Positions 46,390 through 55,139 are shown, counted from the stretch's first letter. The stretch is 64,000 nt of DNA from Aestuariivirga sp. (GCA_030680855.1 JAUXUN010000009.1:23158-87157), one strand, 5' to 3'. Made by a program: numbers and translations. Notes: a model not told the origin generated them from the letters alone.

Positions 46390-47589
46390 ATGTGCCTTTA
46401 TCATTTCGCGTGCCGGGTAGCGTTGGCTGTCGGCCTGTTTGCGGGGGGATCGGCTTTTGCCGCCGATGACGACATACAAAAATGCAAATCGCTGGATCGA
46501 TATCATGATGCCATGGCAGCGTTTTACGCCTGCGACAAGGCCCTGAATCACGAAAACCTGACTGAAACCGAGCGCGCCGAACTCCTGCTCGCGCGGGGTG
46601 AGGCCGCCTATTTTGCCGGCCGCGTTGACATGTCGTTGATTGATCTGGATCTGGCACTCACACTCAATCCAGAGCTCAAGGCAGCATATTATCGCCGCGC
46701 CTGGGCACGGATGCGAACAAATCACTATCCGGAGGCATTGCAGGATCTTACGTTCTTGCTTTCGGAAGAGCCGGATAACGCCGACGCTCTCTATGCCATC
46801 GGATATTTCTATAAGGACACTGCCGAGTGGAAAAGCAAGGCGATACCGGCTCTAAAGCGCGCTTTGGAGCTCGACCCAAACCACCACTTGGCCCGGCTCA
46901 ATCTGGCGTCTCTCTATACGCATAAACAGCGCGAATTTGATGCTGGCCTCATGGAATTTGACAAAATACTCAGTGCGAGCGATGAGGCGTTGCGCAAGGT
47001 CAGAATCTTCCGCGATCCGGTTCGCCCATATTTTGATTTTCGAGACAGGGTCCGCAATGATCGTATTGCAGCGCTAGTTGGAAAAGCGGACTATGACGCT
47101 GCTCTCGCGGAGGCAGACAGCCTTATTGCCCGCTATCCGGGCATTGGCGATTCCTATCTTATGCGGGCCTACATTTATCAGCGACTTCGAAAATTCACTG
47201 AGGCACTGGCCGATGCCCGGATGGCCAGCAAGTTCGAGCCCAATGGTGACGATCAAAAAGCAGTGGAGATCGAGGCGCTCTACCAGCTGCAGCGCTATAA
47301 CGATGCCCTGACAAGAGCAAATGAGATGCTGAATCAGCCAATTACCGTGGCCACCGTGCCCAAAATCCTGTTTTGGCGGGCCTTTACGAAAAAGCAGCTG
47401 CACCTTCATGAAGAAGCCTTGCAAGATTTCGAGCAGTCCTTCTCATTTAAATCATGGCATTTGAGCGCCGTTCTGACCCAGCTCCGCCAAAGCGGATACT
47501 ATGATGGGGACGTCATGGATCCCTACAGCGAAAAGGCCCGCAACGGGCTTCAAGCCTGCATTCTTGACCCGGAGTGCGCCAAACGATGA
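46390..47589 (+). CDS. Secreted TPR protein with C-terminal PG-binding-like module (first of a pair)
   Basis: This 399-residue protein begins with a signal peptide (MCLYHFACRVALAVGLFAGGSAFA). It has two stretches of TPR units (about 80-190 and 230-330) with signatures such as KAAYYRRAWARMRTNHYPEA and DALYAIGYFYKDTAEWKSKA. The last 35 residues end in YDGDVMDPYSEKARNGLQAC and contain two cysteines (residues in ACILDPEC). They resemble a truncated peptidoglycan-binding repeat. The start at 46390 was preferred over a TTG at 46357 because a signal peptide follows directly. The partner and role are unknown. Confidence 0.72.
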   Translation: MCLYHFACRVALAVGLFAGGSAFAADDDIQKCKSLDRYHDAMAAFYACDKALNHENLTETERAELLLARGEAAYFAGRVDMSLIDLDLALTLNPELKAAYYRRAWARMRTNHYPEALQDLTFLLSEEPDNADALYAIGYFYKDTAEWKSKAIPALKRALELDPNHHLARLNLASLYTHKQREFDAGLMEFDKILSASDEALRKVRIFRDPVRPYFDFRDRVRNDRIAALVGKADYDAALAEADSLIARYPGIGDSYLMRAYIYQRLRKFTEALADARMASKFEPNGDDQKAVEIEALYQLQRYNDALTRANEMLNQPITVATVPKILFWRAFTKKQLHLHEEALQDFEQSFSFKSWHLSAVLTQLRQSGYYDGDVMDPYSEKARNGLQACILDPECAKR

Positions 47590-48797
47590 CTATCCTGAGC
47601 GCCTCAAAAATCTGCACAATCGCTGCCGTGGTGTCAGTCTTCTGGTCTGTGCCTGCACGATCGGAGCACGACTGGCTGGCATTCCTGGCTGAACACCCCT
47701 GCAGTTCCCGAATGTCGTGCATTCCATCACGGACAGGCATGTCAATGGTTGAGGCGGGTGTCCCCAGGATGTCGCTGATCGTGGCAAGTAACGATTCCAG
47801 TCCTGCGGAGTGCGTTTCAGCATTCCGCAAGAGGAAAATTAAAGCGGCAATTGGTCAATGCGAAACTTACCTCGCCGGTGGCAAGGGCACAGCGCGCGAC
47901 AGGGCCACCGCCATGTTCATTCTCGGACGTGCCCAAATCCATTCCGTGGGTGGAGGCGAAAGCAAGGCGCTGGAATTGTGGCGCGGGGCAGCCGAGTTTG
48001 ACCCCAGCTATATTGAACCTCACATTTTGATTGGGAACCTGTTCGGTGATAGCGGCAAGGTTGCGCAGGCCCAGGCGGCCTATGACCGGGCGGCTGAGAT
48101 CAATGCGAAGGACTGGCGCATCTACGCCGGTCGCGCAAGAATTTACATCAAGCCGCGGACCGCGGCTACTGACGCCGATGCCTTGCGCGCGGCAGAGCAG
48201 GCGGTGGCCCTGAAGCCAGATGCAGCCTATGCCAGGATGGTTTATGGGCGGATTCTTCAAATGGCCGGAAAATACGAAGAGTCTGCCAGGCAATTTGAAG
48301 CGGCGATTGGCGGCGATGACCCATCTGGGGACGCTTCATTCGTACTCATTGGCGAGCCGCACCCTTTGGAGGCGCTGGCTTATGTTTACAACCAAATGGG
48401 AAAACCCGCGGTGGCGGCCGAGACCTTGGGCAAATACATGGACACCATTCCAGTCGCGGAACGCTATTACGCGGATTATCAACAGCGCGCGGAGTATTAT
48501 GAACTGGCGGGAATGTACGCAATGGCGGCTGCAGATTTTGGTGAAGCTGCTTCACGTGCCCCGGCGGAATACGCGGAAGAGCTCCTGGCAAAAGATGGAA
48601 GGAACGCGGGCGACGAGCTTCGCAGCGTGCTGGCGCGCGGCAGCCTGAAGCCAACGCTCAAAGTGCAGGTTTTCCTGCGGAACCAAGGCTATGACGAGGT
48701 TACCATCAATGGGAGATATGACGACGCCACCAAGCGCGCCCTGGACGCCTGTCTGTTGGACAAGGCATGTGCGCCGGGAATTGGACAGGCGATCTGA
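47586..48797 (+). CDS. Secreted TPR protein with C-terminal PG-binding-like module (second of a pair)
   Basis: This 403-residue protein starts with a signal peptide (MTILSASKICTIAAVVSVFWSVPARS) and a cysteine-rich linker (HPCSSRMSC, SPAECVSAF, IGQCETYL). TPR units follow at about 100-300 (IGNLFGDSGKVAQAQAAYDRA). The end GYDEVTINGRYDDATKRAL then ACLLDKACA matches the end of the previous protein. It overlaps that gene by four bases (ATGA). Both look like periplasmic adaptors that could contact the cell wall (inference). A second AapJ-like binding protein follows 93 bases later. Confidence 0.72.
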   Translation: MTILSASKICTIAAVVSVFWSVPARSEHDWLAFLAEHPCSSRMSCIPSRTGMSMVEAGVPRMSLIVASNDSSPAECVSAFRKRKIKAAIGQCETYLAGGKGTARDRATAMFILGRAQIHSVGGGESKALELWRGAAEFDPSYIEPHILIGNLFGDSGKVAQAQAAYDRAAEINAKDWRIYAGRARIYIKPRTAATDADALRAAEQAVALKPDAAYARMVYGRILQMAGKYEESARQFEAAIGGDDPSGDASFVLIGEPHPLEALAYVYNQMGKPAVAAETLGKYMDTIPVAERYYADYQQRAEYYELAGMYAMAAADFGEAASRAPAEYAEELLAKDGRNAGDELRSVLARGSLKPTLKVQVFLRNQGYDEVTINGRYDDATKRALDACLLDKACAPGIGQAI

Positions 48798-48890
48798 AAT
48801 TCCGGAATTGCGGCAATGAGATGCCCGCACTTGGCATGCGCCCCTCTGCAGGTTAGGCTAGGTTCTTTGCAGTCGGTTGGATTTGTATTC

Positions 48891-49901
48891 ATGAAAAAAT
48901 TGCTTTTGTCGCTGCTTGCCACCGTTCTGTTTGCGGCGGCAGCCCATGCAACGACCCTTGAGGATGTTAAGGCGCGGGGCAAATTGCTGTGCGGAGTCAA
49001 TCCCGGCCTGCTTGGCTTTGCCGCCAAGGGCGACGATGGCGCCTGGGCAGGATTTGACGTGGATTTCTGCCGCGCCATTGCTGCGGCGGTAATTGGCGAT
49101 GCGGCGAGGGTGGACTATGTGGCCCTTACGGCACAGGATCGTTTCGAGAAATTGAACTCGGGCGCCGTCGATGTGCTGGCGCGCAACACGACGTGGACGA
49201 TGGAGCGCGAGACGAAATTTCCCCTGCGCTTTGTGGGCGTGAACTACATGGACGGGCAGGGCTTTCTGGTGAGCAAGGCGCTTGGGGTGACTTCGGTGTT
49301 CACCATGAGCCAGGCGGCCATCTGCTTTCTCGAAGGAACCACGACGGAAGCCAATGTGGCGGATTTCTTCCGCGAACGGCAAATGGTTTTCACGCCGGTC
49401 AAATTTGCCACCGTCGACAAGGTTGTAGCCGCCTACGAGGCGGGCCAGTGCGACAGCTACACCGCCGACCAGTCGCAGCTTTATGCAATACGCCTCAAGC
49501 TCAAGGCGCCTGAAGATCACATCATTCTTCCCGATGTCATTTCGAAGGAGCCGCTTGGCCCCATGGTGCGCCAGGGCGATGAGCAGTGGCTAAATATTGT
49601 GCGCTGGACCCTGTTTGCGCTGGTCAATGCGGAGGAGCTGGATGCGAAGGCGGCCAGTGTTGACGATCTCAAAGCTAACAGCAAGATACCAACTGTGCGG
49701 CGCCTGCTCGGCCTGGAGGGTACCTTTGGAGAGGACATCGGGCTTGACGCAGATTGGGCGGCGCGGGCCATCAAGGCCACGGGCAATTATGCGGAAATAT
49801 TTGAGCGCAATCTCGGCAAGGGCTCACAACTCGGAATCGAGCGCGGGATCAACGCGCTGTGGAACGCCGGCGGGCTGCTCTATGTGCCGCCGGTTAGGTA
49901 A
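48891..49901 (+). CDS. Second AapJ-like amino acid binding protein (orphan)
   Basis: The 336-residue binding protein is a clear paralogue of AapJ: DVKARGKLLCGVNPGLLGF, GFDVDFCRAIAAAV, RNTTWTMERET and VISKEPLGPMVRQGDEQW align without gaps over most of the length. It has its own signal peptide (MKKLLLSLLATVLFAAAAHA). No permease or ATPase follows, so it may feed AapQMP with a different substrate. The start at 48891 was chosen because the signal peptide starts there; a longer frame to 48816 is not supported. Confidence 0.88.
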   Translation: MKKLLLSLLATVLFAAAAHATTLEDVKARGKLLCGVNPGLLGFAAKGDDGAWAGFDVDFCRAIAAAVIGDAARVDYVALTAQDRFEKLNSGAVDVLARNTTWTMERETKFPLRFVGVNYMDGQGFLVSKALGVTSVFTMSQAAICFLEGTTTEANVADFFRERQMVFTPVKFATVDKVVAAYEAGQCDSYTADQSQLYAIRLKLKAPEDHIILPDVISKEPLGPMVRQGDEQWLNIVRWTLFALVNAEELDAKAASVDDLKANSKIPTVRRLLGLEGTFGEDIGLDADWAARAIKATGNYAEIFERNLGKGSQLGIERGINALWNAGGLLYVPPVR

Positions 49902-49930
49902 GTATTAGCCCTTGACTTTGTAGCTATTTT

Positions 49931-49956
49931 TGTATAATTATACATCAGGATATACA
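49931..49956. promoter_or_regulatory. Operator of the AbrB-Doc pair with three TGTATA-type half sites
   Basis: The perfect 14-bp palindrome TGTATAATTATACA (49931-49944) is followed by a third half site TATACA at 49951-49956. TATAAT at 49933-49938 lies inside the palindrome, so binding would block the -10 region. CTTGAC at 49911-49916 may be part of the -35 box, but its spacing to TATAAT is short. It lies just before the antitoxin gene. Confidence 0.6.
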
Positions 49957-49959
49957 AAA

Positions 49960-50184
49960 ATGAACAAACCACTCATTATACGCAAGGTCGGAAATTCGCT
50001 GAGTTTGACCATCTCGGACATTGCCAAGGACTTGGGCCTTGGCGAGGGTGACAAGGTATTTGCCGTGCGCACACCGCGAGGCTTTGAGCTCACGCCCTAT
50101 GATCCGAATTTTGACAAGGCTTTGGAAACGGCACGTGGTTTCATGGGCAAGTATCCCAACGCGATGAAGAAGCTGGCGGAATAG
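49960..50184 (+). CDS. AbrB/MazE-family antitoxin
   Basis: The 74-residue protein has the swapped-hairpin AbrB fold: PLIIRKVGNSLSLTISDIAKDLGLGEGDKVFA, then an acidic-to-basic tail for toxin binding. It is presumed to bind the palindromic operator just upstream and to neutralise Doc. The start ATG at 49960 is preceded by AGGA. The next gene starts nine bases after its stop, the order antitoxin-toxin being usual. Confidence 0.85.
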   Translation: MNKPLIIRKVGNSLSLTISDIAKDLGLGEGDKVFAVRTPRGFELTPYDPNFDKALETARGFMGKYPNAMKKLAE

Positions 50185-50193
50185 GCAAGTTCC

Positions 50194-50568
50194 ATGATCT
50201 GGCTGACAAGGAACATGGTGGAAGCCTTCCACCGCGAGTCACTGGTGCGTTTTGGTGGTGCAGATGGATTGCGCGACGGAGGTCTCCTGTTGAGCGCACT
50301 GGCGCGTCCTGAAAACATACTGGCCTACGAACCTGATGCTGATGTGTTTCGACTGGCGGCGGCTTACTGTGCCGGCATCGTCAAGAACCATCCGTTCATT
50401 GACGGCAACAAGCGCACAGGTATTTTAAGTGCTGTCGTTTTTCTTGGCCTCAATGGCGTTGAAGCCAATTTCAACGAGGCAATGATTGTAACGATGGTAT
50501 ATGGATTGGCGGCCAGTGAAGTAAAGGAAGACGCTTTTGCTTCGTGGCTGCGTTCATCAGCCGCTTAA
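50194..50568 (+). CDS. doc: Doc-type Fic-domain toxin
   Basis: The 124-residue Fic/Doc protein has the motif HPFIDGNKRTG, where the His and the G-N-K-R loop are intact, and LARPENILAYEPDADVF before it. Doc proteins phosphorylate elongation factor Tu and stop translation. It is paired with an AbrB-like antitoxin rather than Phd. Its end overlaps the acetyltransferase stop by four bases on the opposite strand. Confidence 0.87.
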   Translation: MIWLTRNMVEAFHRESLVRFGGADGLRDGGLLLSALARPENILAYEPDADVFRLAAAYCAGIVKNHPFIDGNKRTGILSAVVFLGLNGVEANFNEAMIVTMVYGLAASEVKEDAFASWLRSSAA

Positions 50569-51080
50569 TCCCTTGCGATCATCACCCTTGGCTCTTGTGC
50601 GTAGGGTGTGAAACCCATTTTCTGGTAGAGGGGAAGCGCCCGCGGGCCATCCAGGCTGTTGGTTTCCACGATAAGTTTGCTGGGCTGCCTCGCCCAGGCG
50701 GCGCGGGTGGCTTCGGCGAGCAGCCATTTGCCGAGGCCGCGTCCGTGAAAAACCGGGATCAGGCCGAAGTATTCGAGTTCCATGACGTTGTCTTCGCGCG
50801 GCACCAGCTCGAAATAGCCGGCGGGCTGGCCGCCGACATAGAGCACCCAGACCTCCACGCCTTCGGCATGGATGGCGGCGGTGAGTTCGTCATCGGTGAA
50901 ATAGCGGCGGTCATACCAGTTGAAGTTGCGGCCCACGGCGTCATAGAGAAAGCGATAAAAATCCAGGGTGATATTTTCTGCCCGCAGCAGCATGAGCTTA
51001 AGGTTTGAAGGGGCGGCCACATGGTGGATGGATTCAGTCTTCATTTCCAGGAACGTCACGACGGTTTCAAGTTCGCGCAT
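50565..51080 (-). CDS. GNAT-family N-acetyltransferase
   Basis: The 171-residue protein contains a GNAT fold at about 28-165, with the acetyl-CoA loop FHGRGLGKWLLAEATRAAW and the beta-bulge region VMELEYFGLIPVFHGRG. The end YQKMGFTPYAQEPRVMIARD is typical. The substrate is unknown. It lies two bases downstream of the sseA stop on the same strand, so a cotranscription with sseA is likely. Confidence 0.85.
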   Translation of the reverse strand: MRELETVVTFLEMKTESIHHVAAPSNLKLMLLRAENITLDFYRFLYDAVGRNFNWYDRRYFTDDELTAAIHAEGVEVWVLYVGGQPAGYFELVPREDNVMELEYFGLIPVFHGRGLGKWLLAEATRAAWARQPSKLIVETNSLDGPRALPLYQKMGFTPYAQEPRVMIARD

Positions 51081-51082
51081 GT

Positions 51083-51913
51083 TCAGGCGCCGGTGACGAC
51101 GGGTGTATCGATAGCCGAGCCCCAGTCAGCCCATGAGCCGTCATAAAGGGCGTGGTCCCTCGCATTCAGCGTGGTGAGGGCAAGCGAGAGGATTGCGGCA
51201 TTCACGCCGGAACCGCAACTGGTGACGACTGGTTTGGCGATATCAATGCCGGCGTTTTCAAATACTTTTGCCAGTTCCGCTTCCGCCTTCAAGGTGCCGT
51301 CCGGATTCAATAAAGTTGCGTAGTGAACATTCCTGGCGCCGGGCATGTGTCCGGGGCGGACCCCAGGGCGCGGTTCCACTTCCTCGCCGCGGAACCTTCC
51401 GGGTGAACGCGCATCTGCCACTTGGAGCGCTTTTCGCATTTCGGATTTGTCGCGCACCATCATGGACTGGAAGCGGGCGGTGAAATGGCGTTCCTGCGGC
51501 TTGATCGGTGGGCCATCCTCGAGAGGGCGATTCTCCGCTTTCCATTTGGGCAAGCCGCCGTCCAGCACGGCCACATCGTCATGGCCAAAGACCTTGAACA
51601 TCCACCAGACGCGGGCCGCCGAAAACAGGCCAAGGCTGTCGTAACAAATCACCTTCTTGCCATCGCCAATGCCCATCTTGCGCACGTGGCTGGCAAATTT
51701 TTCCGGCTTGGGCAGCATGTGGGGCAGGGGGCTTTCCGCATCGGAAATCAAATCAATGTCAAAAAACTGAGCGCCGGGGATGCGCTGTTCCAAAAACTCC
51801 GCCTTCGCATTGCGCTTGGAGGTTGGCAAGTGCCACGAACAATCGAGAATGGAAACATCGGGCGATTGCCTGTGTTCGGCGAGCCACTGGGTTGAAACGA
51901 GTTCGTTCGACAT
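51083..51913 (-). CDS. sseA: 3-mercaptopyruvate sulfurtransferase
   Basis: The 276-residue protein has two rhodanese domains. The active loop in the second is SCGSGVNAA, where CGSGV marks a mercaptopyruvate enzyme rather than thiosulfate rhodanese. RSPGRFRGEEVEPRPGVRPG and GHMPGARNVHY are the usual interdomain motifs. It transfers sulfur from 3-mercaptopyruvate to cyanide or thiols. The neighbouring cysK and AlaX genes make a small cysteine-linked group. Confidence 0.93.
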   Translation of the reverse strand: MSNELVSTQWLAEHRQSPDVSILDCSWHLPTSKRNAKAEFLEQRIPGAQFFDIDLISDAESPLPHMLPKPEKFASHVRKMGIGDGKKVICYDSLGLFSAARVWWMFKVFGHDDVAVLDGGLPKWKAENRPLEDGPPIKPQERHFTARFQSMMVRDKSEMRKALQVADARSPGRFRGEEVEPRPGVRPGHMPGARNVHYATLLNPDGTLKAEAELAKVFENAGIDIAKPVVTSCGSGVNAAILSLALTTLNARDHALYDGSWADWGSAIDTPVVTGA

Positions 51914-51925
51914 GGGAGTTCCTGC

Positions 51926-52642
51926 TTATGCGAAGGCCAGGCGGATGCGCCGGTTAATCTTGCCCTTGTTTTCAATTTTGGCGACGCGGATGGGGCCAAT
52001 CTCGGCGGTGGATTTCACATGGGTGCCGCCGCAGGGCTGCAAATCAACTTTGCCTCCCTCGCCGATCATGACAAGCCGCACCTTGCCGGTCCCCATGGGC
52101 GGCTTCACCGACATGGTGCGCACCAGATGCAGATTGGCTTCCATCTCCGCATCGCTGATCCAACGGAAGGTGACCTTGTGATCTTCGATGATGAGCTGGT
52201 TGATGCGAGTGGCCAGTTCCTCCTTGTCGGGAATCTGGCCTTCGGGAATATCGAAATCGATGCGCCCGCCATCGTCGGAAATGGAACCACCGGTTACCGG
52301 GAAGGGCACACAGGCGCAGAGAAGATGCATCATGGTATGAGCCCGCATGTTGCGGTAGCGCGTATGCCAATCGAGAGCGAGGGTCACCGGGCTGCCAAGT
52401 GCCGGAAGATCATTGGCACTTGCCGGGATATGGACGATGTTTTTCATCTCGTCGTAAATGGTCGTGGCGATCTCGATGGATTTCCCGTTGATTGTAATCG
52501 TGCCCTTGTCGCCAGGCTGGCCGCCGGCTGCAGCGTAGAAATTGGTTTTGTCCAGGACGATGCCACCCCGCTCATTGATGCTTTGAACAATGGCATCGAC
52601 TGATTTCAAATAGGCATCTTCGCGGAAGATCAGTTCGGTCAT
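51926..52642 (-). CDS. Alanyl-tRNA editing protein (AlaX family)
   Basis: This 238-residue protein is a free-standing editing domain related to the one in AlaRS. The metal site is formed by His residues in RAHTMMHLL and the motif QPCGGTHVKST. It has FYAAAGGQPGDKGTI at the N-terminal barrel. It probably hydrolyses Ser- or Gly-charged tRNA-Ala. I used the ATG at 52642. A TTG at 52648 would overlap the cysK stop. The start is two bases from that stop, so coupling is expected. Confidence 0.88.
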   Translation of the reverse strand: MTELIFREDAYLKSVDAIVQSINERGGIVLDKTNFYAAAGGQPGDKGTITINGKSIEIATTIYDEMKNIVHIPASANDLPALGSPVTLALDWHTRYRNMRAHTMMHLLCACVPFPVTGGSISDDGGRIDFDIPEGQIPDKEELATRINQLIIEDHKVTFRWISDAEMEANLHLVRTMSVKPPMGTGKVRLVMIGEGGKVDLQPCGGTHVKSTAEIGPIRVAKIENKGKINRRIRLAFA

Positions 52643-52644
52643 TT

Positions 52645-53664
52645 TCAAACCGCTTCAAACACAGTCGGAACCTCGGGCGTTTCGGTCAGCCATTTGGGAA
52701 CGGGCAGGCCTTTTTCGCGGAGGAATTCCGGATTGAAAAGTTTCGAAGCATAGCGGGTGCCGTAGTCGCAGAGCACCGTGACAATGATGTGGCCCGGACC
52801 CATCTGTTTGGCAAGACGAATGGCGCCCGCCACATTCACGCCGGTGGAGCCGCCCATGCAAAGGCCCTCGTATTCTAGCAAATCGAAGGCTGTGGGAATG
52901 GCTTCGATGTCGGGGATCTGGAATGCGTCGTCGATCACGGCTCCTTCCAGATTTGCAGTGATGCGGCCCTGGCCGATGCCTTCGGTGATGGAGGAGCCTT
53001 CGGATTTCAGTTCACCGGTTTTGTAGTAGCTGTAGAGGGCCGCACCCATGGGATCGGCCAGCACGAGCTTGATATTTTTGTTCTTTGATTTCAAACCCAT
53101 GCTGACGCCTGCTAAGGTTCCACCTGAACCCACGGCGGAGACGAAGGCGTCCACCTTGCCATCGGTCTGGGCCCAGATTTCGGGTGCGGTGGTTTCGATG
53201 TGGGCCTGGCGGTTGGCCACATTGTCAAACTGGTTGGCCCAGACGGCACCCATGGCCTTGGCGAGGCGGCCCGAGTATTTCACATAGTTGTTGGGGTTCT
53301 TGTAGGCGACGGCTGGCACTTCCACGAGCTCCGCGCCCAATTGGCGGATGGCATCCTTCTTCTCCTGGCTTTGGGTCACGGGGATGACAATCACGGTGCG
53401 AAAGCCCATGGCCCGGGCCACGACAGCCAGCCCAATGCCGGTATTTCCGGCGGTTCCCTCGACAATGGTGCCGCCGGGTTTCAGGTGGCCCTTGGCAATG
53501 GCATCGCGGATGATAAACAGGGCGGCGCGGTCTTTCACCGACTGGCCGGGATTCATGAATTCCGCCTTTCCCAGAATGGTGCAGCCCGTGAGTTCCGAGG
53601 CCTTTTTCAAGCGGATGAGGGGGGTATTGCCGATGGCGGCAACAATGTCGTTCTTGATATCCAT
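52645..53664 (-). CDS. cysK: Cysteine synthase A
   Basis: The 339-residue PLP enzyme makes cysteine from O-acetylserine and sulfide. The PLP lysine is Lys44 (NPGQSVKDRAA), with the substrate loop EGTAGNTGIG and the phosphate loop SAVGSGGTLAGVSMG. The start ATG at 53664 has GGAG upstream. A frame to 53691 adds nine unlikely residues. The order is cysK, AlaX, sseA, GNAT on the minus strand. Confidence 0.93.
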   Translation of the reverse strand: MDIKNDIVAAIGNTPLIRLKKASELTGCTILGKAEFMNPGQSVKDRAALFIIRDAIAKGHLKPGGTIVEGTAGNTGIGLAVVARAMGFRTVIVIPVTQSQEKKDAIRQLGAELVEVPAVAYKNPNNYVKYSGRLAKAMGAVWANQFDNVANRQAHIETTAPEIWAQTDGKVDAFVSAVGSGGTLAGVSMGLKSKNKNIKLVLADPMGAALYSYYKTGELKSEGSSITEGIGQGRITANLEGAVIDDAFQIPDIEAIPTAFDLLEYEGLCMGGSTGVNVAGAIRLAKQMGPGHIIVTVLCDYGTRYASKLFNPEFLREKGLPVPKWLTETPEVPTVFEAV

Positions 53665-53743
53665 GGAAAACTCCGAGCTTTGCCCTAGCAATGCCCGACA
53701 TGGGCCGGGAGGTCAAATTGTCAGGCCTGATGGCAGGTATGCT

Positions 53744-54532
53744 TTAGCTTTTTAAGCGATGGAGCAGGGCTTCCGCTGCGGCAGGGGCCCGTTCCTTTGC
53801 ACCATTGATGAAGTAAATGAAGACATCACGGGATTTCAACGGCTTGCCCCTCGGAGCGGCAAGCGGGAATTGGTTTGGCTCTTTGCCGAGTTCCCAAGCC
53901 CGCGCTAATATAGCCCAAGTCTTGATCGCCTTGGCGCTGTAGCCGGTTTCCATGTCAGCCTTTGCATCTTGCAGCCGCGCGTAGACAAAGTCGGCGCTGA
54001 GGTCGGCAATCAGCGGGTATTTTTGTGAATTGGCAAATACTACGGCTACTCCGGCCTTGCGAACCTGGGAGATGAAATCGGCGGAGCGAAAGGTTTCGTT
54101 CCTCACCTCAAGCGCATGGCGAAGTTTGAGGCCGTCAATTTTTTCAGGAAGCAACTCCAGGAATGTGGCGATGTCTTCGGGATCATATTTCTTGGTGGGC
54201 GCTAATTGCCACAGGATGGGTCCGAGTTTTGATTTCAATTCACTAACGCCGCTGGCAATAAATTTTTCAATCGAGGGGCCAGCCCCGGCCAGAATGCGGC
54301 GGTTAACGGCAAAGCGGGGCGCCTTCAGCGAGAAAATGAAATCATCGGGCGTCTCCTCGGCCCAGCGCCGAAATGTGGAGGGCGTGAAGGTGCTATAGAA
54401 AGTGCCGTTGACCTCAATTGAAGTGACCCGGCGGCTGGCGTGCGACAGCTCTTTGGTTTTCGGCAGCTTCTCGGGATAGAACAGGCCGCGCCATGGCTCG
54501 TAAGTCCATCCGCCGATACCAACCCGGATCAT
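53744..54532 (-). CDS. DUF72 family protein (YecE-like)
   Basis: The 262-residue TIM-barrel protein matches DUF72: MIRVGIGGWTYEPWRGLFYPEKLPK, RVTSIEVNGTFYST, FSLKAPRFAVNR and FINGAKERAPAAAEAL. No catalytic function is established for the family, though its barrel resembles phosphate-handling endonuclease IV types. It is separated from cysK by 79 bases and appears to be monocistronic. Confidence 0.85.
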   Translation of the reverse strand: MIRVGIGGWTYEPWRGLFYPEKLPKTKELSHASRRVTSIEVNGTFYSTFTPSTFRRWAEETPDDFIFSLKAPRFAVNRRILAGAGPSIEKFIASGVSELKSKLGPILWQLAPTKKYDPEDIATFLELLPEKIDGLKLRHALEVRNETFRSADFISQVRKAGVAVVFANSQKYPLIADLSADFVYARLQDAKADMETGYSAKAIKTWAILARAWELGKEPNQFPLAAPRGKPLKSRDVFIYFINGAKERAPAAAEALLHRLKS

Positions 54533-54610
54533 TTTTTCGTCCCGTTACTGTTTGACCGCAAGGCGAGATTGCCGCCTATCCCAGTGCAGGGCAAGCCGGC
54601 GCCCCAAATG

Positions 54611-54642
54611 AAAAAAGCCGATCCCTTTCGGGACCGGCTTTT
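54611..54642 (-). terminator. Terminator of tRNA-Asn
   Basis: On the minus strand the hairpin AAAAGCCG-G-TCCC / GGGA-T-CGGCTTTT with a GAAA loop is followed by a U-run (A-run at 54611-54616). It lies four bases after the tRNA-Asn CCA end. Confidence 0.8.
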
Positions 54643-54646
54643 AAAC

Positions 54647-54722
54647 TGGCTCCCCGACCTGGACTCGAACCAGGGACAATTCGATTAACAGTCGAATGCT
54701 CTACCAACTGAGCTATCGGGGA
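54647..54722 (-). tRNA. tRNA-Asn (anticodon GTT)
   Basis: The 76-base cloverleaf has a 7-bp acceptor stem TCCCCGA / TCGGGGA, D-loop AGCTCAGTTGGTAGAGC, anticodon loop CTGTTAA and the T-arm GGTTCGAGTCC. The CCA end is encoded (TGG at 54647-54649 on the plus strand). Confidence 0.95.
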
Positions 54723-54845
54723 ATGTTGGTGCGGCGTATAGCAGAGGGTCTTACGGACTAAAAGACATTTTGTCGTTACCTTGCGGTACCACCTGTGCAT
54801 GGCGCAATGTCGCACTATATAAGGGCCTGCCGAGACAAGGGAATC

Positions 54846-55133
54846 ATGATGCCAAAGGTCAATTTTGCGGGTTACAAGGTTAATGTGCCGGGCCATCCGC
54901 TGCTGCGCATGGCCTTCGGCGTGCTCCTGATCATCGGCGGACTCCTGGGATTCCTCCCGGTTCTTGGCTTCTGGATGGTTCCCCTGGGCCTGTTGGTACT
55001 CTCGGTTGATTTCCCTCCAGTGCGGAGGTTTCGCCGGAATGCGACGGTCAAACTTGGCTACTGGCTGCACAAGCGCTGGCCCGGCCTTGCCAGGACCATT
55101 GGTTACGGCGCGCCGCGGGACGAAAAAAAGTAG
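54846..55133 (+). CDS. Small PGPGW-like membrane protein
   Basis: The 95-residue protein has two predicted membrane segments (about 18-34 and 38-57) with a core LLGFLPVLGFWMVPLGLLVL that resembles the PGPGW family (L-P-G-P-G-W-x2-L-x-L-G-L-x-x-L). Its conserved glycine-proline turn is here P-V-L-G-F. A basic tail RRFRRNATVKLGYWLHKRW follows. Its function is unknown. The start was set at 54846, after AAGGGA. It lies between the two tRNA genes on the opposite strand. Confidence 0.65.
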   Translation: MMPKVNFAGYKVNVPGHPLLRMAFGVLLIIGGLLGFLPVLGFWMVPLGLLVLSVDFPPVRRFRRNATVKLGYWLHKRWPGLARTIGYGAPRDEKK

Positions 55134-55139
55134 GGAATT

